Source: Sphingomonas sp. UV9
GTDB lineage: Bacteria > Pseudomonadota > Alphaproteobacteria > Sphingomonadales > Sphingomonadaceae
Assembly: GCF_004101245.1 (NCBI RefSeq)
Contig: NZ_SCIN01000001.1
Coordinates: 882,784 to 946,783 of the forward strand
Length of the DNA: 64,000 nucleotides
Reading direction: 5' to 3'
This document shows, piece after piece, positions 35,448-46,461 of this stretch. The notes under the pieces are model-generated. The model saw only the letters and a list, made by a program, of their open reading frames with translations, ran no database searches and was not told the DNA's origin. Position 1 is the stretch's first letter. Each line of letters opens with the position of its first letter. A program made the translations under genes and the position numbers.

Positions 35448-36908
35448 ATGAAAAGCTATTTGAAGCAGTATATCGACGGCGCGTGGGTCGATAGCGAGGG
35501 CGGCATCGTCTGGCAGGTGATCGACCCGTCGACCGAGCAGCCGTGCACCGAAATCACGATCGGCACTGCCGCCGATGTCGACAAGGCGGTCGCTGCGGCG
35601 CGCGCGGCGTTCGAGAGCTGGAGCCAGACGAGCGTGCAGGAACGGCTCGACGTGCTCGGCCGGATCATGACCGAATATAAGGCGCGGATGCCCGATCTGG
35701 CGAAGGCGATGTCGCAGGAGATGGGCGCACCGATGGCGCTCGCGTCGATGGCGCAGGCGCCCACGGGCCTCGCGCATTTCTCGGCGACCGCAAAGGCGCT
35801 GGCGGCGTTCGAATTCTCCGAAACGATCGGCAAGGCGACCGTCGTGCACGAGCCGCTCGGCGTCGTCGCGATGATCACGCCGTGGAACTGGCCGCTCAAC
35901 CAGATCTGCGCGAAGGTCGCGCCGGCGCTGGCCGCGGGCGACACGATGATCCTGAAGCCGTCCGAGGAGGCGCCGTCGTGCGCGGTGATCCTGGCCGAGA
36001 TCATGGACGCGGCGGGCGTGCCGGCAGGCGTGTTCAACCTCGTCAACGGCGACGGGCCCGGGGTCGGCGCGGCGCTGTGCGCGCACCGCGACGTCGACAT
36101 GGTGAGCTTCACCGGTTCGACGCGCGCCGGCATCGCGGTCGCGCTGGCGGCGGCACCGACGGTAAAGCGCGTGCATCAGGAGCTTGGCGGCAAGGCGGCG
36201 AACCTCGTCCTCAAGGGTTCCGATCTGGCGGCGGTGCTGCCGCCGACGGTGGCCGGCGTGCTCGCCAATTCGGGGCAGAGCTGCATCGCGCCGACCCGAC
36301 TGCTCGTCCATGCGAGCCAGGTCGCCGAGGCGACCGCGATCGTGAAGTCGATGATGGAGCAGACCAAGGTCGGCGATCCCGCCGAGATGGGCCAGCATAT
36401 CGGCCCGGTCGTCAACAAGGCGCAGTTCGACAAGATCCAGGGGCTGATCCAGTCCGCGATCGACGAAGGCGCGACGCTGGTGACGGGTGGCGTCGGTCGT
36501 CCGGACGGACGTAATGCGGGCTATTACATCCAGCCGACGCTGTTCACCGACGTGCGCCCCGACATGCGGATCGCACAGGAAGAGACGTTCGGCCCGGTCG
36601 CGACGATCACCGCCTATGCCAATCAGGACGAGGGGATCCGCATCGCCAACGCCACCGAATACGGGCTGTCGGCGACGATCTCGGGCGACCCAGCGGCGGC
36701 GGCGAAGGTCGCAGGCCGGTTGCGCGCGGGGCTGGTCACGATCAATTCGTGGAGCCCCGACATCGGCGCCCCGTTCGGCGGGTACAAACAGTCGGGCAAC
36801 GGCCGCGAGAACGGCCGCTATGGCCTGACCGACTTCATGGAAGTGAAGACGATCACCGGCCTGCCGGGCGACGTACGTGAAGGAAAGCCCGCCGAAGCGG
36901 GCGCGTAA
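35448..36908 (+). CDS. Aldehyde dehydrogenase family protein
   Basis: A 486-residue NAD(P)-dependent dehydrogenase. N148 lies in PWNWPLNQ, the cofactor region is KPSEEAPSC, the general base E245 is in HQELGGK, and the catalytic C279 is in NSGQSCIAPTR. The C-terminus has PFGGYKQSGNGRENG. The ATG at 35448 is preferred to one at 35445, because GGAGAGG is better spaced. The substrate aldehyde is unknown. It ends at a convergent hairpin. Confidence 0.93.
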   Translation: MKSYLKQYIDGAWVDSEGGIVWQVIDPSTEQPCTEITIGTAADVDKAVAAARAAFESWSQTSVQERLDVLGRIMTEYKARMPDLAKAMSQEMGAPMALASMAQAPTGLAHFSATAKALAAFEFSETIGKATVVHEPLGVVAMITPWNWPLNQICAKVAPALAAGDTMILKPSEEAPSCAVILAEIMDAAGVPAGVFNLVNGDGPGVGAALCAHRDVDMVSFTGSTRAGIAVALAAAPTVKRVHQELGGKAANLVLKGSDLAAVLPPTVAGVLANSGQSCIAPTRLLVHASQVAEATAIVKSMMEQTKVGDPAEMGQHIGPVVNKAQFDKIQGLIQSAIDEGATLVTGGVGRPDGRNAGYYIQPTLFTDVRPDMRIAQEETFGPVATITAYANQDEGIRIANATEYGLSATISGDPAAAAKVAGRLRAGLVTINSWSPDIGAPFGGYKQSGNGRENGRYGLTDFMEVKTITGLPGDVREGKPAEAGA

Positions 36909-36918
36909 ATCCCCTTCA

Positions 36919-36942
36919 ATCCTCCCCCGCGAGGGGGAGGAT
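36919..36942. repeat. Family B hairpin between convergent genes
   Basis: ATCCTCCCCC and GGGGGAGGAT pair perfectly around GCGA. It lies between the ends of the aldehyde dehydrogenase and the permease, where it may stop transcription from either side. Confidence 0.85.
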
Positions 36943-36952
36943 CGTTATGTCC

Positions 36953-38728
36953 TCAGTGCATAGGCCAGACCGCGACGATGAGCGGCGTGCCGACCAGCAG
37001 CACGAGCAACGAAAGCGGTGCGCCCAGCCTTGCGTAATCGCCGAACCTGTAGCCTCCGGGACCCATCACCAGCGTGTTGCACTGGTGGCCGATCGGGGTG
37101 AGGAAATCGCACCCTGCCCCGACCGCGGTCGCCATCAGGAACGCTTCCGGCCGAAACCCGAGATCGCCGGCAAACGTCGCGGCGATCGGCGCCATCACCA
37201 GCACGGTTGCCGCGTTGTTGAGGAACGGCGTCACCGCCATCGCCGCCGCCAGGATCAGCGCGACTGCACCCCAGGGCGGCAAGGTCGCCGCGGTCGACGA
37301 CAGCCAGGTCGCGATCACCTCCGACGCGCCGGTCGTGCGCAGCGAATCACTGACCGGGATCAGCGCACCGAGCATGATCAGGATCGGCCATTCGACATGG
37401 TCATACGCCTCGCGCACCGGCAGCACGCCCGTCGCCATGATCAGCCCCGCCGCCGCGAAGAACGCGACCGCCACCGGCACGAACCCCAGCGCGGTCGCAC
37501 TCATCGCTACCGCGAGGATGGCGATCGGCAGCCAGCTTCGCTTCGACACGCCGAGGCGCAGTTCGCGCTGCGCGAGCGGCAGGCATCCGAGATCGCGCAG
37601 CTTGCCCGGCAGCTGCTCGAGCGGCCCTTGCAACACCAGCACGTCGCCCGCGCGCAGTTCGGTGTTGGCCAGGCGACGCGAGAGATGCTCGCCCTGCCGC
37701 GAGATCGCGATGAGGTTGACGCCGTAGCGCGCCTGCAACGCGAGCCGCCCGGCCGTCCGACCGACCAGCTGCGAGCCGACGTTGATCACCGCTTCGATCA
37801 CGCCGACCTCGTCATCGTCGTCCTCGTCCGCCTTCTCGCGGTCTTCGCCTTCGAGCTTCAGCCGATCGCGCGCGATCACGCGCTCGAGCGCGTCCGGCTC
37901 GCCACCGAGGATCAGCGTGTCGCCGGCGCGGAGATGCGTCGTGTCATGCGGCGCGCTGCGCATTCCGGCGCGCAGAATCCGCGTGATCGTCACTTCGTGG
38001 TCGTGGCGATTAAGAAACGCATCGACCGTCTCGTCGACCGCGGGCGAGGCCTCGGGGATCATCGCCTCGGTCACATACCCCTTGATATCGAGGGCCTCGC
38101 CCATCGTCGCGGCGGCGCGGCGATCACGCGGCAGCAGCCGGTACGCGAACCGTAGGTAGACCAGCCCCATCAGGGTCAGCGCGAGGCCGACCGGCGCATA
38201 GTCGAACATCCCGAACGGCTGCCCGGTCATCTGTTCGCGCACGCGACTGACGATGATGTTGGGCGACGTGCCTACCAGCGTGATCAGCCCGCCGAGCAGC
38301 GACGCCGACGCCATCGGCATGAGGAAGACCGACGGCGACGTGTCGTTCTTCTTGGCCATCTGGAACGCGGCGGGCATCAGCATTGCCAGCGCGCCGATGT
38401 TCTTGACCAGCGCCGAGGCGAATCCGACCGACGCGGTCAGCAGCAGGAGTTGCGAGCGGACGCGGGTCACGCGGCTGGCGAACGTCGCGAGTGCGCGTTC
38501 GATGATACCGGAGCGCTGGACCGCCGCAGAGATGACGAGCGCGGAACCGACGATGATGACGATGTCGTCGGAGAAGCCCTTGAACGCGTCCTTGGGGCTA
38601 ACGATGCCCAGCGCGATGCTCGCGAGCAGCGCGAGGATCGCGGTGACGTCGTAGCGGAACCTGCCCCAGATGAAGAGCGCCATCATGCCGAACAGCGTGG
38701 CGATCGAGAGATACTGAGGTAGGGTCAT
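36953..38728 (-). CDS. SLC13-family permease with two RCK/TrkA-C domains
   Basis: A 591-residue transporter of the SLC13 (DASS/CitM-like) group. Membrane helices at about 5-200 and 385-590 flank two cytosolic TrkA-C-like domains (about 205-385) with GDTLILGGEPDALERV and GDVLVLQGPLEQL. Helical-hairpin motifs such as GTSPNIIVS and PIGHQCNTLVMGPGGYRF are substrate-site signatures. Related proteins carry sulfate, dicarboxylates or other anions. The exact ion is not evident. The gene stands alone. Confidence 0.9.
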   Translation of the reverse strand: MTLPQYLSIATLFGMMALFIWGRFRYDVTAILALLASIALGIVSPKDAFKGFSDDIVIIVGSALVISAAVQRSGIIERALATFASRVTRVRSQLLLLTASVGFASALVKNIGALAMLMPAAFQMAKKNDTSPSVFLMPMASASLLGGLITLVGTSPNIIVSRVREQMTGQPFGMFDYAPVGLALTLMGLVYLRFAYRLLPRDRRAAATMGEALDIKGYVTEAMIPEASPAVDETVDAFLNRHDHEVTITRILRAGMRSAPHDTTHLRAGDTLILGGEPDALERVIARDRLKLEGEDREKADEDDDDEVGVIEAVINVGSQLVGRTAGRLALQARYGVNLIAISRQGEHLSRRLANTELRAGDVLVLQGPLEQLPGKLRDLGCLPLAQRELRLGVSKRSWLPIAILAVAMSATALGFVPVAVAFFAAAGLIMATGVLPVREAYDHVEWPILIMLGALIPVSDSLRTTGASEVIATWLSSTAATLPPWGAVALILAAAMAVTPFLNNAATVLVMAPIAATFAGDLGFRPEAFLMATAVGAGCDFLTPIGHQCNTLVMGPGGYRFGDYARLGAPLSLLVLLVGTPLIVAVWPMH

Positions 38729-38796
38729 CGGGTCTCCGCGTGTGGCCCGTTGTAAGCGCGGGCTCGCGGCGGTTGTTCCGCGCCCGAGCCCGGACC

Positions 38797-41424
<2,628 letters not shown>

Positions 41425-41443
41425 CGTTTCATTTCTTCTGGCC

Positions 41444-41542
41444 CCCTCTCCCCTCCGGGGAGAGGGTTGGGGTGAGGGGTCGTTGGGGAGGGCAGCGCTC
41501 GCGGCGCCCCTCACCCCGGCCCTCTCCCCGACGGGGAGAGGG
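41444..41542. repeat. Family C palindromic element between the two metH genes
   Basis: A 99-base element with hairpins at each end (CCTCTCCCCTCCGGGGAGAGG and CCTCTCCCCGACGGGGAGAGG) and internal complementary GGGGTGAGGGG / CCCCTCACCCC. It occupies almost the whole gap within the operon. Confidence 0.88.
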
Positions 41543-41550
41543 AGCAGTGA

Positions 41551-42609
41551 TTATGCCGCCATCGTGAACGGTTCGAGGCCGGCGAGCTTGGTCCGCACCT
41601 CCGGCCGCGCGACCGCGCGCGGTTCGAGCCCGCGCACGCCATCCGCCATCGCCTTGATATGCGCAGGCGTCGAGCCGCAGCAGCCGCCGAGCACGTTGAC
41701 CTGCTTGGCCACCGCCCATTCGCCGACCAGCCCCGCCGTGGTCTCGGGCATCTCGTCATATTCGCCGAGTTCGTTGGGCAGCCCGGCGTTCGGGTAGATC
41801 ATGATCAGCGTGTCGGCGATGCCCGACAGGGTCTTCACATGCGGCCGCAGCTGCTCCGCGCCGAACGAGCAGTTCAGCCCGATCGTCACCGGCCGTGCAT
41901 GCCGCACCGCATGCCAGAACGCCTCGACCGTGTGCCCCGACAGGTTGCGCCCCGAAAGATCGGTCAGCGTCATCGACAGCATGATCGGCACGTCGCGCCC
42001 CAGATCGTCGCCCGCCTCGATCGCCGCCATGATCCCGGCCTTGGCGTTCAGCGTATCGAACACCGTCTCGATCAGGATGAAGTCGACCCCGACTCCCTCG
42101 CCGCCTTCGAGCAGCGCGTCGATCTGTTCGCGGTAGACGCCCTTCAGATAATCGAAGTCGATCTCGCGATAGCCCGGATCGTTGACGTCGGGCGACAGCG
42201 ACAACGTCTTGTTGGTCGGCCCGATCGCACCGGCGACGAAGCGCGGGCGACCGTCCTTGGCTTCATACTCGGTCGCGAGCCGGCGGGCGATCTTCGCGCT
42301 CTCGACGTTGATCGCGCGCACCAGATGCTCGGCGCCGTAATCCGCCTGGCTGATGATGTTCGCGCTGAACGTGTTGGTCGACACGATATCCGACCCCGCG
42401 TCGAGATATTCGCGCGTGATCGTCTCGGGCACTTCCGGCTTGGTGATCGCCAGGATGTCGTTGTTGCCCTTCTGGTCGTGGCTGAGCTTCAGGTCGCCCG
42501 CATAGGCCGCCTCGTCGAGCTTCCAGTTCTGGATCTCGGTGCCGAACGCGCCGTCGGTGATCAGGATGCGCTTGGCGGCTTCCGCATTAAAACGTTCACG
42601 TACAGTCAT
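41551..42609 (-). CDS. metH: Homocysteine S-methyltransferase module of split methionine synthase
   Basis: A 352-residue zinc enzyme, equal to the N-terminal module of MetH. Zinc ligands are C247 (LNCSFGA) and C310-C311 (GGCCGS). The N-terminal ILITDGAFGTEIQ and the STNTF motif are typical. It would bind and activate homocysteine for methyl transfer from the cobalamin protein encoded next. The start at MTVRERF is chosen; a longer frame reads into the repeat at 42622-42730. Together with the downstream gene it rebuilds a complete MetH. Confidence 0.95.
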   Translation of the reverse strand: MTVRERFNAEAAKRILITDGAFGTEIQNWKLDEAAYAGDLKLSHDQKGNNDILAITKPEVPETITREYLDAGSDIVSTNTFSANIISQADYGAEHLVRAINVESAKIARRLATEYEAKDGRPRFVAGAIGPTNKTLSLSPDVNDPGYREIDFDYLKGVYREQIDALLEGGEGVGVDFILIETVFDTLNAKAGIMAAIEAGDDLGRDVPIMLSMTLTDLSGRNLSGHTVEAFWHAVRHARPVTIGLNCSFGAEQLRPHVKTLSGIADTLIMIYPNAGLPNELGEYDEMPETTAGLVGEWAVAKQVNVLGGCCGSTPAHIKAMADGVRGLEPRAVARPEVRTKLAGLEPFTMAA

Positions 42610-42621
42610 CGTAGTCACTCC

Positions 42622-42730
42622 TCCCTCCCGCAAGCGGGAGGGGTCGGGGGTGGGCGCCCGATATCCTCGGGCGGTATCGTTGGGGGAGAGCGCGAGCCCA
42701 CCCCCTGCCCCTTCCGCACACGGGAGGGGT
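42622..42730. repeat. Family D palindromic element between metF and metH
   Basis: A 109-base element, with CTCCCTCCCGCAAGCGGGAG at the left, GGGGGTGGGCGC and GAGCCCACCCCC inside, and CACACGGGAGGGG at the right. It is related to the element at 13018-13130 and fills the gap between the two genes. Confidence 0.85.
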
Positions 42731-42736
42731 GAAGAA

Positions 42737-43693
42737 TTACGCGGCGGCGACAGTCGCAGCCGGCTTCGCGCGCACGCCGAGCATATGACAGATGGCATAG
42801 GCGAGTTCGGCGCGGTTGAGCGTGTAGAAGTGGAAATCCTTCACGCCGCCCGCATAAAGCCGCCGGCACATCTCGGCCGCGATCGTCGCCGCAACCAACT
42901 GCCGTGCGGCAGGATGATCGTCGAGCCCTTCGAACAAGCGGTCCATCCATGCCGGAATCTCCGCCCCGCACAACCCGGCGAACTTCCGCGTCTGCGCGAC
43001 GTTCGACACCGGCAGGATGCCCGGCAGGATCTGCGCGGTGATCCCGGCGGCCGCCACCCGGTCGCGAAACCGGAAATACGCTTCGGGCGAGAAGAAGAAC
43101 TGGGTGATCGCGCGGGTCGCACCGGCGTCGATCTTGCGCTTGAGATTGTCGATATCGAAGTCGTGACCGCCCGATTCCGGATGGCACTCCGGATACGCCG
43201 CGACCGAAATCTCGAACGGGTGCAGCTTCCGCAAGCCAGCGACCAACGCCGCCGCATTCTCATACCCGCCCGGATGCGCCTGATAAGGCTGGCCCAGCGT
43301 CGGCATGTCGCCGCGCAGCGCGACGATGTGCCGCACGCCCGCCGCCCAATATTCCTCGGCGACCTGGTCGATCTCGGCCTTGGTCGCCTCGACGCAGGTC
43401 AGGTGCGCCGCCGCGTTCATCGACGTCTCGCGCTGGATCCTCGCGACGGTCGCGTGCGTCCGCTCGCGCGTCGACCCGCCGGCGCCATAGGTCACAGACA
43501 CGAAATCGGGACCGAGCGGCTCCAGCGTACGGATCGCGTCCCAGAGCTGCGCGTCCATCTTCTCGCTCTTGGGCGGGAAGAATTCGAAGCTGATGCCGAC
43601 GTCGCCCGCGAGATCCGCGAACAGCGGCTCCTCGAACGCGCGGCGCGCTTCAGCCGAATTGGGGGCCAGTTGGGAAATCGAAGAATTCGTCAT
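42737..43693 (-). CDS. metF: 5,10-methylenetetrahydrofolate reductase
   Basis: A 318-residue flavin TIM-barrel enzyme that makes methyl-THF for methionine synthase. The motif FEFFPPKSEKMD is at the N-terminal barrel strand. FVSVTYGAGGSTRE contains the family signature, followed by HLTCVEATK, ALRGDMP, AAYPECHPE and the FFFSPEAYFRF segment. It overlaps the ArsR-methyltransferase gene by 4 bases and precedes the split metH genes, so the operon covers the methyl-transfer half of the methionine cycle. Confidence 0.96.
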   Translation of the reverse strand: MTNSSISQLAPNSAEARRAFEEPLFADLAGDVGISFEFFPPKSEKMDAQLWDAIRTLEPLGPDFVSVTYGAGGSTRERTHATVARIQRETSMNAAAHLTCVEATKAEIDQVAEEYWAAGVRHIVALRGDMPTLGQPYQAHPGGYENAAALVAGLRKLHPFEISVAAYPECHPESGGHDFDIDNLKRKIDAGATRAITQFFFSPEAYFRFRDRVAAAGITAQILPGILPVSNVAQTRKFAGLCGAEIPAWMDRLFEGLDDHPAARQLVAATIAAEMCRRLYAGGVKDFHFYTLNRAELAYAICHMLGVRAKPAATVAAA

Positions 43694-44643
43694 GCCGCCT
43701 TCACCTCACGCAAGCTCGCGCCGATCTTCCGACCAAGCCATAATTTCACCGTCAATTCACCGCCCTCGAGCGTCTCCACGCGCGCGGTCTGCAAGCCAGC
43801 TGCCTCGAACCACGCCGCCATCTGATCGTCCGCGAACCCGAGCCGCGTATGCGCATCGCGCACCCGCAACTCCTCGCGGTCATGGCTCGCAAAGTCCGCG
43901 ATCAACAACCGGCCGCCGGGCGCCAGCACCCGCGCCGCTTCGCTCACCGCCGCCCCAGGCTGCTGCGCGAAATGCAACACGTGATGCAGGATCGCAACAT
44001 CCGCCGCCGCATCCACCATCGGCAGCGCATAGAGATCCGCCTGCCGCAGTTCGGCATGCGTCATGTCGTGCAGCTTGGCACGCGCCAGCCGCAGCATTTC
44101 CGAACTGCGATCGATCCCGAGCGCGACCGAAGCCCGCCCGCCGAACAGTTCGAGCATCCGCCCGGTCCCCGTGCCGATATCGATCAGCGTGCCGATCGGC
44201 GCGTCGCCCAGCACCGCCGCCATCGCCGTCTCAACTTCGCTATCGGCGACATGCAGCGACCGGATCGCATCCCATTCGTCGGCATGCCCCTCGAACCACG
44301 CCGCCGCCGACGCCGCCCGGTCGGCGCGCACCGCCGCCAGCCGCGCCGCATCCGCGACCGCCCAGTGATCCGGCTCGGCCTTCGCCCAGGCATCGAGCGC
44401 GGCCGCGACCGGCTCGACCGCGGCGGGCTTGCCAAGCGCGACGAAGACCCAGCTGCCTTCCTTGCGCCGTTCCGCGAGCCCGGCATCGCACAGAATCTTC
44501 ACGTGCCGCGAGACGCGCGGCTGGCTCTGTCCCAGCACCTGAGCGAGTTCGCCGACCGACAGCTCCATCCGCCGCAGCAGCGCCAGCATCCGCAGCCGCG
44601 TCGCGTCCGCCAATGCACGGAAGATTTCGAGCGCCATCGTCAT
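43690..44643 (-). CDS. ArsR-family regulator fused to a SAM-dependent methyltransferase domain
   Basis: A 317-residue fusion. Residues 1-85 form an ArsR-type winged helix (LADATRLRMLALL, SQPRVSRHVKILCDAGLAERR). Residues about 140-310 form a class I methyltransferase with motif I LIDIGTGTGRM (153-163). As first gene of the metF-metH operon it is a likely methionine-cycle repressor that senses SAM or SAH, as in SahR-type regulators. A perfect palindrome lies 6 bases before its start. No metal-binding cysteine pair typical of ArsR was seen in the helix-turn-helix. Confidence 0.92.
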   Translation of the reverse strand: MTMALEIFRALADATRLRMLALLRRMELSVGELAQVLGQSQPRVSRHVKILCDAGLAERRKEGSWVFVALGKPAAVEPVAAALDAWAKAEPDHWAVADAARLAAVRADRAASAAAWFEGHADEWDAIRSLHVADSEVETAMAAVLGDAPIGTLIDIGTGTGRMLELFGGRASVALGIDRSSEMLRLARAKLHDMTHAELRQADLYALPMVDAAADVAILHHVLHFAQQPGAAVSEAARVLAPGGRLLIADFASHDREELRVRDAHTRLGFADDQMAAWFEAAGLQTARVETLEGGELTVKLWLGRKIGASLREVKAA

Positions 44644-44649
44644 GGCAGG

Positions 44650-44673
44650 TCATATAAAGATTTCTTTATATGA
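44650..44673 (-). promoter_or_regulatory. Perfect palindromic operator of the methionine operon
   Basis: TCATATAAAGA and TCTTTATATGA are exactly complementary, separated by TT. The AT-rich dyad stands out in GC-rich DNA. It sits directly upstream of the ribosome site of the ArsR-methyltransferase gene, consistent with autorepression. Confidence 0.8.
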
Positions 44674-44836
44674 GGTCAACGCAGGCGTGCGGGTCTTCGA
44701 CTTCCGCCATAGGTCTCTGCGACTTAGCGCATTGCGCACGATCGTCACGGATCGGAAACGCTTCACCCGCGTTCGATTGCGCTATGGGCCGGGCTTTCGC
44801 TGGTCCACAAGACGATATCCACGGGAGTGCATACGC

Positions 44837-45208
44837 ATGAAGAAGTTTCTGATCCCCGCCCTGGCGCTCACCGCCGGTCTCGCCGCCTGCAGCAACAACG
44901 CCCAGGACCAGACCGCCCAGGCCGCCAACGCGATCGCCGCGGATGCCAGCGCAACCACCGAGAACGCCGTCGACGACGTCAGCGCAGCCAGCGACCGCGC
45001 CCTCGGTTCGGCCGAGCGCTCGCTCGACAACACCGGTGCCAAGCTCGACAACGCCACCGACAACCTCGACGTCAAGACCGATCGCGCCGGTGACCGGATC
45101 GAAGCGGGTGCCGACCGCGCGGGTGCCTCGATCGCCAACGGTGCCGACCGCGCCGCCGACGCCACCGGCAACGCGCTGACCCGCGCCGGCAACGCGATCA
45201 AGGACTAA
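44837..45208 (+). CDS. Lipoprotein with LEA-like repeats
   Basis: A 123-residue predicted lipoprotein (signal MKKFLIPALALTAGLAAC). The mature part is charged, without hydrophobic core, made of helical repeats with AxDRA, DNA and ADRAG units, like LEA-type stress proteins. The ATG at 44837 starts the signal peptide, with GGGAG about 10 bases upstream. A possible EcfG-like promoter (GGATC-N16-CGTT, 44749-44773) lies 64 bases before it. Function unknown. Confidence 0.83.
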   Translation: MKKFLIPALALTAGLAACSNNAQDQTAQAANAIAADASATTENAVDDVSAASDRALGSAERSLDNTGAKLDNATDNLDVKTDRAGDRIEAGADRAGASIANGADRAADATGNALTRAGNAIKD

Positions 45209-45211
45209 GCC

Positions 45212-45466
45212 TTGCGCCCCCACCTCCCCGTCATCTCGGCGAAAGCGTTGGTGGGGGCGTTTTTCGCGACCGCGGCGCTCGCGGCCTGCTCGCCCGCCAG
45301 CGAACCCGGCGCCGTCACCGCCGACGAAGCACACCAGTTGAACGAAGCCGCCGCGATGCTCGATGCGAACAGCGTCGACCTGAACGCGGTCGCTGCCGAT
45401 CCTGAAGACGCCGAAACACCCTCGGATCCCGATACACCCTCGAATCAAAGCGATCAGACCCAATGA
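45212..45466 (+). CDS. Small lipoprotein
   Basis: An 84-residue predicted lipoprotein: a basic start, a hydrophobic stretch ALVGAFFATAALAAC with lipobox LAAC, then an acidic tail. The tail ends with repeated DP/TPS units (DAETPSDPDTPSNQSDQT). The start is TTG, three bases after the preceding lipoprotein. Its stop overlaps the aldo/keto reductase ATG (ATGA), so the three genes are likely co-transcribed. Function unknown. Confidence 0.72.
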   Translation: MRPHLPVISAKALVGAFFATAALAACSPASEPGAVTADEAHQLNEAAAMLDANSVDLNAVAADPEDAETPSDPDTPSNQSDQTQ

Positions 45467-46410
45467 CCTTCCGCCGCCTCGGGTCGACCGACCTCAAGAT
45501 CGCCCCGCTCGTGCTCGGCGGCAACGTGTTCGGCTGGACCGCCGACCGCGCCGCGAGTTTTGCCGTGCTCGACGCGTACGTCGCCGGCGGCGGTACGATG
45601 ATCGACACCGCCGACGTCTATTCGGCCTGGGTCGACGGCCACCAGGGCGGCGAATCCGAGAGCATGATCGGTGAATGGCTAAGGGCCAGCGGCAAGCGCG
45701 ACGACGTGCTGATCGCGACCAAAGTCGGCATGCTGCCCGGCGAGGGCGGTGAGAAACTGGCCCCCGCACGCATTGCCGCCGCGGCCGAAGCCTCGCTGAA
45801 GCGCCTCGGCACCGACCGCATCGATCTCTATTACGCGCATCAGGACGACGACGGCGTACCCCAGGAGGCCGTGCTCGAAGCATTCGGCAAGCTGGTCGAA
45901 GCCGGTAAGATCCGCGTCATCGGCGCCTCCAACTTCCACGCCGCGCGCCTGAAGTCCGCCGTCGATGCCGCAAAGGCCGACGACCTGCCGCGCTATCACG
46001 TGCTCCAACCCGAATATAACCTCGTCAGCCGAACCAAGTTCGAGGGCGAGTTACAGGATTACTGCGTCACCGAGAACATCGGCGTGCTGCCCTATTACGG
46101 CCTCGCGTCTGGCTTCCTGACGGGCAAATACCGCACCAAGGACGATCTCGGCCAGAGCGTCCGCGGCGGCCGGATGGGCGAATTGCTCGAAGGCAAGGGC
46201 AAGGTCGTTCTCGACGCGATGGACGCGGTGGTCGAAGCCACTGGCACGACGCATGCACAGGTCGCACTCGCCTGGCTTATCGCGCAGCCCGGCGTCACCG
46301 CACCGGTCGCCAGCGCCACCAGCGTCAAGCAGATCGAGGATCTGCTCCCGGCGATGACGCTGGAATTGTCAAAGGATCAGCTCGACTCTCTTACCCACGC
46401 GGGCGCCTGA
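45463..46410 (+). CDS. Aldo/keto reductase
   Basis: A 315-residue NADPH-dependent TIM-barrel oxidoreductase. The catalytic tetrad is in DTADVYSAW (Asp, Tyr), ATKVG (Lys) and DLYYAHQDD (His). It belongs to the Tas/YajO-like AKR group (FRRLGSTDLKIAPLVLGGNVFGW). The start overlaps the upstream lipoprotein stop. The substrate is unknown. Confidence 0.93.
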   Translation: MTFRRLGSTDLKIAPLVLGGNVFGWTADRAASFAVLDAYVAGGGTMIDTADVYSAWVDGHQGGESESMIGEWLRASGKRDDVLIATKVGMLPGEGGEKLAPARIAAAAEASLKRLGTDRIDLYYAHQDDDGVPQEAVLEAFGKLVEAGKIRVIGASNFHAARLKSAVDAAKADDLPRYHVLQPEYNLVSRTKFEGELQDYCVTENIGVLPYYGLASGFLTGKYRTKDDLGQSVRGGRMGELLEGKGKVVLDAMDAVVEATGTTHAQVALAWLIAQPGVTAPVASATSVKQIEDLLPAMTLELSKDQLDSLTHAGA

Positions 46411-46416
46411 CCCTTA

Positions 46417-46440
46417 ATCCTCCCCCGCCAGGGGCAGGAT
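46417..46440. repeat. Family B hairpin between convergent genes
   Basis: ATCCTCCCCC and GGGGCAGGAT pair with one mismatch around GCCA, between the ends of the aldo/keto reductase and the regulator. Confidence 0.75.
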
Positions 46441-46461
46441 CGATTTGGGGTCGGCCTGTCT

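Noticed and set aside
41425..42609. Split metH as a frameshifted pseudogene
   Set aside because: Both parts have proper starts and stops at domain borders and all catalytic residues. A two-gene MetH is known in alphaproteobacteria.
44749..44773. EcfG promoter ahead of the LEA-like lipoprotein
   Set aside because: The -35 is GGATC instead of GGAAC. With one mismatch in the core it is not strong enough to list as a feature.
44644..44836. SAM, SAH or cobalamin riboswitch upstream of the methionine operon
   Set aside because: No conserved riboswitch segments were seen. The AT-rich palindrome next to the start codon explains control better.
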